A DNA stretch of 36,244 nt from Robiginitomaculum sp. (GTDB taxonomy: Bacteria > Pseudomonadota > Alphaproteobacteria > Caulobacterales > Maricaulaceae). Under the pieces are notes generated by a model. It had not been told where the DNA came from. It searched no databases and saw only the letters and a list, made by a program, of their open reading frames with translations. Location of the stretch: positions 1-36,244 of the forward strand of contig JAJFFM010000230.1 of the NCBI GenBank assembly GCA_021776675.1, given 5' to 3'. Positions 8,350 to 17,372 of this stretch are shown in pieces (position 1 is the first letter of the stretch; each line of letters begins with the position of its first letter). The translations under genes and the position numbers were made by a program.

Positions 8350-9201
8350 ATGACGGAAACTCAAGAAAAATTCCCTGCGAGGCTGCATGTCATTTTTGCG
8401 AGTCAGAGTAGTAATGCAATAGTGTTTAGGCGCGGCCCTTCAAAGCGGGTAGCAACATTTTCATGGGACCGAAAGACAGATAAATTCAAAATCGGACAAT
8501 GGCTTAAAGGGCGTATATATGAACGCCGGTCTGATATTTCTTCGGACGGGCGACATTTGATTTACTTTGCCATGAATGGGAAATGGAATTCAGAAACAAA
8601 AGGTTCATGGACAGCAATTTCAAAACCACCCTATCTGAAGGCATTGGATTTATATGCTAAGGGCGATTGTTGGGAAGGCGGCGGCTTATTTTTATCATCG
8701 AATAAATATTGGCTCAATGAAGGACGTTATAATAAAAATAGTTTATTATCTAAAAACAGCAATTTAACAGGCCAAACCCGTAATGGTCCGAAAAACAACT
8801 TTGGCTCGGAATGTACGGGCGTTTATTATCCACGCTTGCTGCGGGATGGCTGGAGCCTAATGGAAAGAAAACAGACAGGAAAAAAATATCACAGTTTTAC
8901 AGTTTTTGAGAAAAAACTTCCTAACCATTGGGTGCTGAGAAAAATTGCACATGAGCAATGTAACTCGCCCGTTGGGAAGGGCTGCTACTGGGATGAGCAC
9001 GAGTTATTTAATACAAAATCAAATTTATCATTTAATTACCCAGATTGGGAATGGGCGGACTTTGATAATAAATCCTTAGTTTGGGCGACAGCAGGAAAGC
9101 TTTTTCGAGCAGGATTTTTAGGGCAAGACGGATTAAAAGAAGCCAAGCTATTACATGATTTCAATGACTATGTTTTTGAGCCAATAAGGGCGCCATATTA
9201 A
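8350..9201 (+). CDS. AT-rich orphan protein, unknown function
   Basis: The product is 283 aa and soluble. It is rich in Trp, Tyr and Lys, with short hydrophobic/aromatic stretches suggesting beta structure (for example SSDGRHLIYFAMNG, which resembles one blade of a beta-propeller). There is no catalytic motif and no signal peptide. Base composition is clearly more AT-rich than both neighbours, notably around 8690-8790, and it uses many AAA, TTA and AAT codons, so it may be a recent acquisition. It follows the PLP enzyme by 25 bases. Its stop (9199-9201) abuts the stop of the convergent glycosyltransferase (9202-9204) with no spacer. Similar proteins of unknown role occur in scattered proteobacteria as far as I recall. 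Confidence 0.75.
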   Translation: MTETQEKFPARLHVIFASQSSNAIVFRRGPSKRVATFSWDRKTDKFKIGQWLKGRIYERRSDISSDGRHLIYFAMNGKWNSETKGSWTAISKPPYLKALDLYAKGDCWEGGGLFLSSNKYWLNEGRYNKNSLLSKNSNLTGQTRNGPKNNFGSECTGVYYPRLLRDGWSLMERKQTGKKYHSFTVFEKKLPNHWVLRKIAHEQCNSPVGKGCYWDEHELFNTKSNLSFNYPDWEWADFDNKSLVWATAGKLFRAGFLGQDGLKEAKLLHDFNDYVFEPIRAPY

Positions 9202-10788
9202 TTAACGCTCTGATTTATCCGTTGGTGTGTAGCCGTATCCGGCCCAGAGATTGAGCTTGCGGGTTTTGCCGCCGCCGAGATCTAGGCTAAGGGGTGGTAG
9301 TTTTTCCAAGCGTTCAAAATCCGCCGCAAATTTTTCGGCGTAAGTTAATTTGCCGCGCGCGTGGACACGTGCGATACATTCGGCGAACTCTGCTTGAGGC
9401 CAGTCTTCGCAGTCTCTATAATAATTGATGATTAGAACAGGGCCGTCTTGTGTGTTGCTTGCCTCTAATGACGCCGTTGCTTCTGCGTGGTGGTTCACGT
9501 GGGATGTGTTGCGCCACATGCGTAAACTCAAACCCGTATCCGTTTCTATGCCGTAATAGAGCAGATCATAAAACACGAGCCGATTATCTGTGGCAATAGC
9601 CGTAAAAGCCTGCCCTTCGTACCCCGCTTTCACGGTGTCTACGATGATACTTTCAGTTTGCGGCCAGCCGCGTACTCTTTTGAGAGAATTTCCTTGCCCA
9701 AGACTGTTGGCAAATGTTGGTATGAGAGCGGCGACAGCAAAGAGGGTGCCAAAGCCAATATTGAGCCAAACACCGGTTTTGGTGAAGCGTGGCCAGTGCT
9801 GCACACCGTATCTGGCCGCCAAAATCGCACCGGCCATATAGGCCGTTACGGCCCAATTGGCATTAGCACGGCTCAGCAGTGCTTCTAGGGAAATTATGGA
9901 TAATGGGCTGATTACGAATAAAGCCAATAGCAAAGTTCTGCGCTCAAATTTACCGCGCGCCGCAGTGGTTAGTGCCATGACCATAAGCACCAGTGTCAGC
10001 GGGCCGAACACGGCGATTTGGCTTATCCAAAAGTCTAACAACTCCAGCGGATGAAAGGGTATTCCTTTGAGGTTAGCGTTTGCGGCGGTGTGGGTGACCG
10101 TCGCAAAATCGTTCTGGGCGTTCCACCATATATTTGGGCTGAGCACAGCCAGAGCTATGCCCGCCGCCAAGAGACCGCGTAAAGATAAAAGAGCCGTCCT
10201 GCATTTGCTATCTATCAAAATGGACAATACTAATGCGGGCAAGAAAAACAGCATGGCATATTTTGATAACATGCCAAAGCCGATAGACAGCCCTAACACG
10301 GCCGCCCATTTCCAATTTGGTGTTTCGCGCACATGCATAAATGCGTTAAGCCCTAAAACCCAACACAATAAAAGCGGTACATCTGTGCTGACAATGCCCG
10401 AACTTAGCCAAACGGCGGGCATCATGAAATACAAAGCCGCCGCCCAAAACCCGGTACGCGCATCATACAATAACCGAGCAGTACGAAATAGCACATAGGC
10501 AATGAGTGGATGTAAGAGCGGCGAGCTAATCCGTATCGCCCATTCGGCATTGCCAAAAATAGTGGTGCTGGCACCGATGATCCAAGCAATTATGGGCGGT
10601 TTGGAAAAATAACCCCATTCGAAAGTGCGCGACCATGCCCAATATTGCGCTTCGTCGCCGTGCAAATTAATCGGTGAAAAATAAAGCCCAACCAATCTGG
10701 CGAGACCAAGACCAAGCAACATCAATACCACAAGCTTGTGATAATTAATTGGAGAGCCTGTAATATTCTGTGATAAATTATCGGACAT
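9202..10788 (-). CDS. GT39/PMT-type membrane glycosyltransferase
   Basis: The product is 528 aa from the ATG at 10788 (MSDNLSQ...), chosen because longer versions run into the murI start region. It is a polytopic membrane protein with about ten hydrophobic helices. The first extracytoplasmic loop carries the acidic pair D45-E46 in HGDEAQYWAW, the hallmark of ArnT/PMT glycosyltransferases, followed by a KPPIIAWIIG segment. These enzymes use polyprenyl-phosphate-linked sugars outside the inner membrane to modify lipid A, proteins or other polymers; the acceptor is unknown here. A soluble domain follows the membrane part (from about residue 360). It is divergent from murI with about 60 bases between the starts. 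Confidence 0.87.
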   Translation of the reverse strand: MSDNLSQNITGSPINYHKLVVLMLLGLGLARLVGLYFSPINLHGDEAQYWAWSRTFEWGYFSKPPIIAWIIGASTTIFGNAEWAIRISSPLLHPLIAYVLFRTARLLYDARTGFWAAALYFMMPAVWLSSGIVSTDVPLLLCWVLGLNAFMHVRETPNWKWAAVLGLSIGFGMLSKYAMLFFLPALVLSILIDSKCRTALLSLRGLLAAGIALAVLSPNIWWNAQNDFATVTHTAANANLKGIPFHPLELLDFWISQIAVFGPLTLVLMVMALTTAARGKFERRTLLLALFVISPLSIISLEALLSRANANWAVTAYMAGAILAARYGVQHWPRFTKTGVWLNIGFGTLFAVAALIPTFANSLGQGNSLKRVRGWPQTESIIVDTVKAGYEGQAFTAIATDNRLVFYDLLYYGIETDTGLSLRMWRNTSHVNHHAEATASLEASNTQDGPVLIINYYRDCEDWPQAEFAECIARVHARGKLTYAEKFAADFERLEKLPPLSLDLGGGKTRKLNLWAGYGYTPTDKSER

Positions 10789-10849
10789 ATGCCTCGTATT
10801 TGCCATTATGTTGGCAAAAAATAAACTAAATTCGGTGTTATTTGCACAC

Positions 10850-11728
10850 ATGCATGTACTTATATTTGATTCTGGTGTGGGTGGACTAAGCGTAGTAGCT
10901 GAGCTGCGTAAGTTAATGCCTGATATGTATATGACTTATGTGGCCGACGATGAATTTCGCCCTTATGGTGAAAAGACGGAAACACAGCTTAAATCGCGCC
11001 TGCCGGGCTTGCTAAAAACCCTGGTTATGACGACTAAGCCCGACGCAGTGGTTATTGCCTGCAATACGGCATCAACAACGGCGCTTGATGAAATCCGTGC
11101 CGCGCTTGATGTGCCAGTGATTGGTGTCGTGCCAGCCATTAAACCTGCGGCGCGCATGAGCAAGACCAAATTTATTGCTGTGCTTGGAACACCTGGAACT
11201 GTCAAACGAGCCTATGTTGATGACCTGATCGCTGATTTTGCTCATGATTGTGATATTACCCTTGTCGGTTCTACTAAGCTTGTTGACATGGCCGAGCGTA
11301 AACTCGCTGGCGGACAGGTTGATATGGACATAGTTAAAGATGAAATTGCCTTGATATTTGCGCAATTACATAAAGATACGCCTCATAAAGACATATCAAA
11401 TAAAGAAGATGGGTCAAATAAAGAAGATGCACAAGATAAGGCAAAGATAGATGTTGTGGTACTTGCCTGTACCCATTTTCCGTTATTGATCGCCGAACTT
11501 GAACGCGCCGCACCGCACAAGGTTACATGGGTTGATAGTGGTACTGCTATAGCCAGACGCACTCAGCTTTTATTAGAGCGCGCTAGACCCTTAAAGTGTG
11601 CTGAGAAAAACAAGCTAGAAAACCTGCAACAAAACACGGCGCTACTTGTTGGGCCAGAAGTAAGTGCTGCACGGCGCAAAGCATTTGCCGCATTCGGGTT
11701 TGAGCGCGTAATTGCCCTTAAGCCTTAA
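10850..11728 (+). CDS. murI: Glutamate racemase
   Basis: The product is 292 aa from ATG 10850 (MHVLIFDSGVGGLSV), preferred over the upstream ATG at 10808, which adds 14 unconserved residues and overlaps the likely control region. The enzyme converts L- to D-glutamate for peptidoglycan. The two catalytic cysteines are visible: C71 in IACNTAS and C207 in LACTHFPLL. The substrate loop FDSGVGGLS has D7 and S8, and DDEFRPYGEK follows. Between the two Cys segments there is an in-frame hydrophilic insertion made of tandem repeats (about residues 174-195). The 3' end overlaps another tandem repeat. It is cytoplasmic and divergent from the GT39 gene. Confidence 0.93.
   Translation: MHVLIFDSGVGGLSVVAELRKLMPDMYMTYVADDEFRPYGEKTETQLKSRLPGLLKTLVMTTKPDAVVIACNTASTTALDEIRAALDVPVIGVVPAIKPAARMSKTKFIAVLGTPGTVKRAYVDDLIADFAHDCDITLVGSTKLVDMAERKLAGGQVDMDIVKDEIALIFAQLHKDTPHKDISNKEDGSNKEDAQDKAKIDVVVLACTHFPLLIAELERAAPHKVTWVDSGTAIARRTQLLLERARPLKCAEKNKLENLQQNTALLVGPEVSAARRKAFAAFGFERVIALKP
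11369..11431 (+). repeat. In-frame tandem repeats inside murI (15 bp x2, 18 bp x2)
   Basis: Two adjacent duplications occur inside the murI reading frame. A 15-bp pair covers 11369-11383 and 11384-11398, both beginning CATAAAGA. An 18-bp pair, TCAAATAAAGAAGATGGG and TCAAATAAAGAAGATGCA, covers 11396-11413 and 11414-11431. All are multiples of three, so the frame is kept. They create a charged surface loop between the two catalytic cysteine segments. Confidence 0.9.
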
Positions 11729-11766
11729 TTACTCTTAAGTCCTAATTGCTCTTAAACCTAATGGCT
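11717..11766 (+). repeat. 17-bp tandem repeat at convergent gene ends
   Basis: Three consecutive units: CTTAAGCCTTAATTACT (11717), CTTAAGTCCTAATTGCT (11734) and the 16-bp CTTAAACCTAATGGCT (11751). The repeat spans the murI stop codon and the stop codon of the convergent membrane-protein gene. No hairpin terminator is evident there. Confidence 0.85.
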
Positions 11767-12354
11767 CATCATTTTGTAAAGAGTATAAGCTCCACCGAGT
11801 ACAACAAAGATAACCACACTTGCTAACGCAAAGTTTTTACGCATAATTTCTTCGGCTCTAGGCCCTGTTGTGTAAACAAGGGCAGCGACCAGATAAAACC
11901 GCAATGTGCGTGCTAAAACGGCCATAATTATAAAGGTGCCAAAGGGAAGTTTCATTGCGCCGCTCATGAGCGTAATCACGATATAAGGAAAAGGGGTCAA
12001 GCCTGCGCCAAATACCGCGAGCGCGCCGTGCTTATTATAGAGGCCTTGAAGTTTTGCTACACTCTCGCCTCTCCCTAAGCTTTCAAGGACAGGCAGGGCA
12101 AGAACATCCCATGCCCACATGCCAATAGCATAGCCAATAATCCCGCCGAGGACGGAACAAATTGATGCCACAAATGCGAAGCGCCAAGCGCGCTCTCTTT
12201 TCGCCATAATCATTGGAATAAGAAGGGTATCAGGCGGTATCGGGAAAATAAAAGCCTCAACAAAGGAGAGGCCCGCAAGATAACGCACTGCGTGTTTGTG
12301 TCCGGCAATTTCTTTGACGCGGTCATACAGTTTTTCAAGGAATTTATTTATCAT
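11758..12354 (-). CDS. DedA/YqaA-type VTT-domain membrane protein
   Basis: The product is 198 aa with about five hydrophobic segments and the VTT (SNARE-associated/DedA) signature. Visible marks are FVEAFIFPIPPDTLLIPMI (about residues 31-49), a Gly-rich helix GGIIGYAIG, and the conserved re-entrant region FGAGLTPFPYIVITLMSGAM near 115-134. The shorter length and the FPIPPD motif fit the YqaA subgroup better than full DedA. These proteins are linked to envelope homeostasis and undecaprenyl-phosphate/phospholipid flipping in related families, but the exact role of YqaA is not established. It is convergent with murI, and its start lies about 260 bases from the tRNA gene. Confidence 0.85.
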   Translation of the reverse strand: MINKFLEKLYDRVKEIAGHKHAVRYLAGLSFVEAFIFPIPPDTLLIPMIMAKRERAWRFAFVASICSVLGGIIGYAIGMWAWDVLALPVLESLGRGESVAKLQGLYNKHGALAVFGAGLTPFPYIVITLMSGAMKLPFGTFIIMAVLARTLRFYLVAALVYTTGPRAEEIMRKNFALASVVIFVVLGGAYTLYKMMSH

Positions 12355-12552
12355 AATGGGGCAATAGCCTAGAATGGTTGATAGATTCCAGTAAAAATTA
12401 CGTAAGAAGCAAGGTTTTATGTTGTCTCTAAGTGCGCCAATAATCGTGCCTATATTTGTACCTGTGTTCTTGCATTAAAATAAGTAAGTTTGCTTGGTCA
12501 TTCGTGTATATTTAACAAGAGAGTTTTTAGCATAACTCCAGCATATTTTCCG

Positions 12553-12580
12553 TTGACGCCAAGGCCGCTTTCGTTATGGT
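12553..12580 (+). promoter_or_regulatory. Probable sigma-70 promoter of tRNA-Leu
   Basis: A TTGACG -35 box at 12553-12558 and a TATGGT -10 box at 12575-12580 are separated by 16 bases. The -10 box ends 36 bases before the mature tRNA 5' end. This is the arrangement expected for a strong alphaproteobacterial housekeeping promoter. The rest of the spacer 12355-12552 shows no ORF or structure I can support. Confidence 0.6.
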
Positions 12581-12616
12581 GCGCGCCTTACCAAAACTAC
12601 ACATGAATACAAATTT

Positions 12617-12702
12617 GCGGGTGTGGCGGAATTGGTAGACGCGCGGGATTCAAAATCCCGTTTCCCTAGGAAGTGCCGGTTCGATTCCGGCCACCCGTAC
12701 CA
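12617..12702 (+). tRNA. tRNA-Leu(CAA)
   Basis: An 86-nt type II tRNA with the CCA end encoded (12700-12702). Acceptor arm GCGGGTG pairs with CACCCGT, leaving a G1.U72 wobble at the tip. The D arm contains GGTAGA. The anticodon stem is CGGGA/TCCCG with loop TTCAAAA, giving anticodon CAA at 12651-12653, which reads UUG. A long variable arm (TTCC CTA GGAA) identifies Leu/Ser class, and the T arm is GCCGG TTCGATT CCGGC. The discriminator base is A, as expected for leucine. Confidence 0.97.
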
Positions 12703-12766
12703 TGTTTAAGTGCTCTCAAATTATTGTGAATTGACAGCTTTGGCACATATTGCCATCACACCCATT

Positions 12767-12802
12767 ATGATAGTTTTAGCATATATGATAGTTTTAACAT
12801 AT
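12767..12802 (+). repeat. Two 18-bp direct repeats upstream of an S9 peptidase gene
   Basis: Adjacent units ATGATAGTTTTAGCATAT and ATGATAGTTTTAACATAT differ at one base and are followed by AGCTAGCT. They lie 27 bases upstream of the peptidase start, where they could act as an operator or simply reflect slippage. Confidence 0.85.
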
Positions 12803-12829
12803 AGCTAGCTAAAATAGGGGGAGTTTCTT

Positions 12830-14797
12830 ATGAAACACATATTAGCAGTATTCATTATTTCCGTAGGCCTTAGTGCCTGTAATCCGCAAACCGGCAGTCA
12901 GTCAGCTACTCAGGTCGAGAGTGAAGCAGTTCAAGGGGTTGAGCAAAAATCAAATATTGCGTTTGAAAAATATCCTGCGCAGTTGTTCCACGAAACCACG
13001 AGCTATTGGTTATCGAGTGGTGGCGGATATGGGTTTTCTCATGACGGCTCAAAAATATTAATGAGTTCCGATAAAACTGGAATTTTTAATGGGTACACAA
13101 TGTCGTTGTCGGGCGAAACGCAGGCCCTAACGAATTCGGATGATTTTCCCTATTACGCCTACTCATTTTTTCCAAATGATGACCGCGTTATTATTCAAGG
13201 CGATCAAGGCGGCAACGAACTTGACCATGTGTTTGTGCGCGAACAAGACGGCGAGCTTCACGATTTAACACCCGGAGATAAGTTGAAAGCAGGGTTTATC
13301 GGATGGCATGAAAGCGGCGACGTTTTTTATGTTTCCACCAATGAGCGCGATCCATCGTCAAAGGACGTATACGCCTATCAAGTCAGTGATTATTCTCGAA
13401 AACTTATTTTTAAAAATGACAAACTTAATATTGGCTCTATCAGTCCCGACGGGAAACATTTGGCACTTGTCAAATCCATAACAAGCGCCAATGCCAATAT
13501 TTTCATGGCGGATTTAACAAATATTGATGCCGCGCCGGCTCTTATCACGCAGCACGAAGGCAATATCAGTTACCGGTCTTACGGGTTTACGCCTGATAGC
13601 AAGAAATTGCTATTTGCTACAAATGAGTTCGGGGAGTTTAACCAAGCTTGGACATATACGCTAGCGACACAAGAGAACAGCAGTCTCATAGAAGCCGACT
13701 GGGACGTGTCCACCGTTAATTATAGTCCGAGCGGTCGCTACCGCGTCAGCGCTATTAATGCAGACGGTGTTACCGAGCTGGAAATATTGGACGCGCAAAG
13801 CGGCAAACCTTTGGCGCTTAAGGATGTGCCGAGCGGAGAACTCTCACAAGTACGGTTTACCCAAGATGAAAGTCGGATAGCATTTGTGCTGAACACGGAT
13901 ACATCACCGCGTAATATTTATACGTCGGATCTGGTGAGCGGCAAAACCGAGAAATTAACCACAGCTTTGCCGCCTGGGATCAACGAGGCTAATTTGGTCA
14001 CGGCCAGTATAATCCGCTATACAAGTTTTGACGGTTTGGAAATTCCAGGTATTCTTTATATGCCGAAAAACGCTAGCGCCGCTACACCCGCACCTGCTCT
14101 TGTTTGGGTACACGGCGGTCCGGGCGGGCAAAGCAAGAAAGGCTATTCGGCCACGATCCAGCATTTGGTCAATCAGGGCTATACGGTACTAGCGGCAAAT
14201 AATAGAGGCTCTTCGGGTTACGGGAAAACATTTAATCATTTGGACGACCGTAAACACGGCGAAGAAGATTTGATGGATATTGTATATGCGCGCCGTTATT
14301 TGGAAAGCCTTGAGGGCGTTGATAAAGACCGTATTGGTGTTATTGGCGGTTCGTACGGCGGTTATCTGACGGTTGCAGCTATGACATATCACCCGGATGT
14401 TTTTGATGTGGGCGTTAATCTTTTCGGTGTCACAAATTGGGTGCGAACCCTGAACAGTATTCCTGAATTTTGGGGCGCAATTCGCGATTCTCTATATGAC
14501 GAAATGGGTGATCCGGCCACTGACCAAGAGCGTCACCGCCGTATTTCCCCGCTCTTTCATACCGAGCACATTAAAAAACCACTTTATGTTGGGCAGGGCG
14601 CAAATGACCCACGTGTGTTGCAGATCGAAAGTGACGAACTTGTAGAGGCTGTCCGCGCCAATGGTGTAGAGGTTGAATATGTGCTTTTCCCTGATGAAGG
14701 CCATGGTTTTCAAAAACGTAAAAACCGCATTACCAGTTCAGAGCGCATCGTTCAGTTTTTAGATCGACACCTTAAAAAACAAGAAGGTGATGAGTAA
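12830..14797 (+). CDS. S9 family prolyl-oligopeptidase-like lipoprotein
   Basis: The product is 655 aa. It begins with a lipoprotein signal, lipobox LSAC with Cys17 as the lipidation site, so the mature enzyme should be membrane-anchored outside the cytoplasm. Residues of about 45-390 form the beta-propeller (repeated SPDGKHLAL-like and [10 protein letters not shown]-like blades). The C-terminal alpha/beta hydrolase domain carries the triad S508 in GGSYGGY, D593 in GANDPRV and H625 in DEGHGF. The oxyanion region VWVHGGPGG is intact. This layout fits the acylaminoacyl-peptidase/DPP-like S9 group, which cleaves short peptides. The ribosome-binding site is GGGGGAG before the ATG. Confidence 0.93.
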   Translation: MKHILAVFIISVGLSACNPQTGSQSATQVESEAVQGVEQKSNIAFEKYPAQLFHETTSYWLSSGGGYGFSHDGSKILMSSDKTGIFNGYTMSLSGETQALTNSDDFPYYAYSFFPNDDRVIIQGDQGGNELDHVFVREQDGELHDLTPGDKLKAGFIGWHESGDVFYVSTNERDPSSKDVYAYQVSDYSRKLIFKNDKLNIGSISPDGKHLALVKSITSANANIFMADLTNIDAAPALITQHEGNISYRSYGFTPDSKKLLFATNEFGEFNQAWTYTLATQENSSLIEADWDVSTVNYSPSGRYRVSAINADGVTELEILDAQSGKPLALKDVPSGELSQVRFTQDESRIAFVLNTDTSPRNIYTSDLVSGKTEKLTTALPPGINEANLVTASIIRYTSFDGLEIPGILYMPKNASAATPAPALVWVHGGPGGQSKKGYSATIQHLVNQGYTVLAANNRGSSGYGKTFNHLDDRKHGEEDLMDIVYARRYLESLEGVDKDRIGVIGGSYGGYLTVAAMTYHPDVFDVGVNLFGVTNWVRTLNSIPEFWGAIRDSLYDEMGDPATDQERHRRISPLFHTEHIKKPLYVGQGANDPRVLQIESDELVEAVRANGVEVEYVLFPDEGHGFQKRKNRITSSERIVQFLDRHLKKQEGDE

Positions 14798-14831
14798 TAA
14801 GTTTGCGCATCCGTACCGTTTAAGTTTTATA

Positions 14832-16331
14832 TTATGAGGCTTTAGCCGTATTCTTGACAGATTTAGCAGCTGGCTTTTGGGCTGGTTTGCTAGATTTGTC
14901 TGTCTTTTCAGTCGTATCTTTCGCCACTGCTTTTTTGAGCAAATTAAATTCTTTTAAAATATCGTCCGCTATGTCCTGCACATCAGGCACGGCGACCTTG
15001 CAGGCGATCAAGCCAAAATCTAGACGGTCTATATAACTGGTCAAAGTAATGTTCAGCGCACAACCGTGTGTCGCGATGGAAACGGGGAAATTAGAGATAA
15101 CTTTGCTGCCAGCAAAATACATAGGCTTGCGCGACCCCGGCACATTGGAAATAGCTACATTCATAGCGGCCGGCATATAATTAACCAATTTAGTGCGGCT
15201 GGTCATCTGCGCCATGGCGGTGACCATAACCGGAGCACCAAAGAACGAATAGTCTTTGGGGAACACGTCTTTGATGGCGGCAAGGCTCTTTTTAGCCCGC
15301 TTGGCATTTTTGTTAACTGCCTTGAGGCGTGCTAGTGGATCAGCAATGTCGGTGCCAATTTCGCAGTTCATGCTTGCCACTTGGTTGGCACCTGATTTAT
15401 CGCCAACCTCTCGCAAGGAAACGGGTACTGCCGCCACAAGGCCGCGCTTGGGTAATTCATCATGGCGCTGCAAATAACTCCGCAATGCTCCGCCGCAAAT
15501 AGCCAATACCACATCATTCAGTGTTGTGCCTGTGGATTTGGCAATACCGATCACGTCTTTGATGGGGAGAGTACGCGCACCGAAGGCTCTTTGCTTTTGG
15601 ATGCGGACGTTGAAACGGGTTTTTGGGGCAGGCTTTAAATTATCCAACAGGTTGCCGCTGTCCTCTATGGAATTTTTTACTATTTTTCTAAGCGCCTTTA
15701 CATAGTCGGGTGTCATTTTCAGCATATCGTATTGTTGTTGGGCAAATTTCCCGTAAGCGCCACCGAGTAGCTCGAAAAATCCAGGGTCTTCTTTCGACAG
15801 ACGCACTTGATTGCTCGGCAAAGGCGGGCGCGGCGTTGGTTCTTGGTCGGACAGGATATCCATAGCGGACACACCCGCGCCGCCGTCAATGCTGGCGTGG
15901 TGGGCTTTGGTATAAAGTGCAAAACTACCTTTCTTAAGCCCAAAGGCCGGATCTTCTACACCCTCGATGATCGTAAATTGCCACAAGGGCCGCTCGCGGT
16001 CGAGAGGCACAGAATGTAAGCCCTGAACAATCATTCTGAGTTGATCCAAATTGCCCGGCTCAGGCAAGCGGGCATGTTTAATATGGTAATCCAAATCTAC
16101 AATTTCAGCATCAACCCAAACCGGGTGATCAATATAAAACGGCGTGTGTTTCAGCTTGCGGTGAAAAGACGGTATCTCGTGCAGGCGCTCTACGATTTGC
16201 GCTTTGAGGGCCTCGTAAGGGCTCTCGCCTTTTTGGGCAGGTTCGCACATGAGCAGGCTCGAGATGTGCATGGGGGTCTCGTTGGTTTCCATATAGAGAA
16301 ATGTTGCATCAATTCCGGATAATTTACGCAT
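14832..16331 (-). CDS. Wax ester synthase/diacylglycerol acyltransferase (WS/DGAT)
   Basis: The product is 499 aa, with the usual WS/DGAT N-terminus MRKLSGIDATFLYMET. The catalytic HHxxxDG motif is HHASIDG at residues 144-150. Later conserved blocks such as VPVSLR, a PLARLKAVN-type helix and ISNVPGSRKPMYF are present. The enzyme transfers acyl groups from acyl-CoA to fatty alcohol or diacylglycerol, making storage lipids at the inner membrane face. The last 35 residues are an Ala/Lys-rich tail, probably disordered. It is the second gene of a minus-strand pair: the alpha/beta hydrolase gene ends 11 bases upstream, and an AAGGAAT ribosome-binding site precedes the start. Confidence 0.92.
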   Translation of the reverse strand: MRKLSGIDATFLYMETNETPMHISSLLMCEPAQKGESPYEALKAQIVERLHEIPSFHRKLKHTPFYIDHPVWVDAEIVDLDYHIKHARLPEPGNLDQLRMIVQGLHSVPLDRERPLWQFTIIEGVEDPAFGLKKGSFALYTKAHHASIDGGAGVSAMDILSDQEPTPRPPLPSNQVRLSKEDPGFFELLGGAYGKFAQQQYDMLKMTPDYVKALRKIVKNSIEDSGNLLDNLKPAPKTRFNVRIQKQRAFGARTLPIKDVIGIAKSTGTTLNDVVLAICGGALRSYLQRHDELPKRGLVAAVPVSLREVGDKSGANQVASMNCEIGTDIADPLARLKAVNKNAKRAKKSLAAIKDVFPKDYSFFGAPVMVTAMAQMTSRTKLVNYMPAAMNVAISNVPGSRKPMYFAGSKVISNFPVSIATHGCALNITLTSYIDRLDFGLIACKVAVPDVQDIADDILKEFNLLKKAVAKDTTEKTDKSSKPAQKPAAKSVKNTAKAS

Positions 16332-16342
16332 GGCTTATTCCT

Positions 16343-17161
16343 TTATGTAGCGGCGACTGCTTCGAACTTGGAAACAATATCAAATGCAGGTGTGCGGAAA
16401 AATATTTTGCGGGCACCTTTGTTGACGAATGGTTTCCAACCGTCTTCGTTTTGCGCGAGCCGCTCAGCAATGATAAACAAGACGCTCGGATTAACACCCA
16501 AGCCAGTATGAGAACCTTCGACGCGAATATTTTCAACTTGTTTGGTCTTTTTAGGGCAGTTTGGTTTTCTCTGGTGACAATTTTGCCAGGCAACAACGCC
16601 GTCTGTTTTTGAATAAATGGAGGTTGTTGGTACGGGCGGGGCTTGGGACAATGTTGTTTGCAGCGGTGGTTCTTTAACAGAATGCCCAGCAACAAATTCA
16701 TAAAACCTAGTGGCATGTGAAGCCTTAGGATTACCGGAGTGGGGGCTACCCAAAGAAATAACAAACCTTATTTTTTCTGGCCGGAGTTTAGCAAGTTCTC
16801 GTGCGAATATACCGCCGAGGCTCCAGCCTACAATACTTAGCTTGCATTTATGCTCTGTAAAAATTTCGTCGACCTTAGCCAACATGTTTTCCAACACTTG
16901 ATCACGAAGGCCGAGATTACGACCTTGTTCCCATGCATATGGCTGATATCCGCGTTTCTTTAAAAACCTGCGCATGGGGATAGTGGATATATCCGATGCC
17001 GCCAAACCAGGCAAAACCAAGACAGGGTGACCGTCGCCCTTGGCCATGTGTTTAAAAAGCGGGGCGCTAGCAATATAAGTGCCCATTTCAAAAATGGATC
17101 GACCTTCCATCATCAACAATAAGGCTGAGGGGGCTTTTACTTTTCGGGTTTTTGTGGTCAT
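16343..17161 (-). CDS. Alpha/beta hydrolase, lipase/esterase-like
   Basis: The product is 272 aa. The nucleophile elbow GWSLGG places the serine at residue 114. The oxyanion-strand motif VLVLPGLAASD is near 48-58, and a likely catalytic His lies in VEGSHTGLG near 225. It lacks a signal peptide. It is the first gene of the pair with the WS/DGAT acyltransferase, a recurring partner arrangement that suggests lipid ester hydrolysis or acyl supply, but the substrate is not determined. Its start has an AGGGGAC ribosome-binding site. The 211-bp divergent spacer to the S9A peptidase gene (17162-17372) probably holds promoters for both directions, but I see no convincing boxes. Confidence 0.85.
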   Translation of the reverse strand: MTTKTRKVKAPSALLLMMEGRSIFEMGTYIASAPLFKHMAKGDGHPVLVLPGLAASDISTIPMRRFLKKRGYQPYAWEQGRNLGLRDQVLENMLAKVDEIFTEHKCKLSIVGWSLGGIFARELAKLRPEKIRFVISLGSPHSGNPKASHATRFYEFVAGHSVKEPPLQTTLSQAPPVPTTSIYSKTDGVVAWQNCHQRKPNCPKKTKQVENIRVEGSHTGLGVNPSVLFIIAERLAQNEDGWKPFVNKGARKIFFRTPAFDIVSKFEAVAAT

Positions 17162-17372
17162 TTTGTCCCCTATTTGGCGCAGCGCTTTTTAGCGCCTAGA
17201 TGATAGCACCTGCATGATAGTATCTCTAAATCACAATTTATTAGTCATGACAACCTAATTGGATTTACCAATATTGCCAAGTATTGGATTACTTGCCGTA
17301 TATCGATAATCTGTCCTTGCCCAAGGCGCGGATTTCAGGTCATATGAAAAAAATTATAAAAGGGATTTGGAC

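Noticed and set aside
12731-12760. Promoter with TTGACA at 12731 for the S9 peptidase
   Set aside because: No acceptable -10 box at 16-18 bases spacing.
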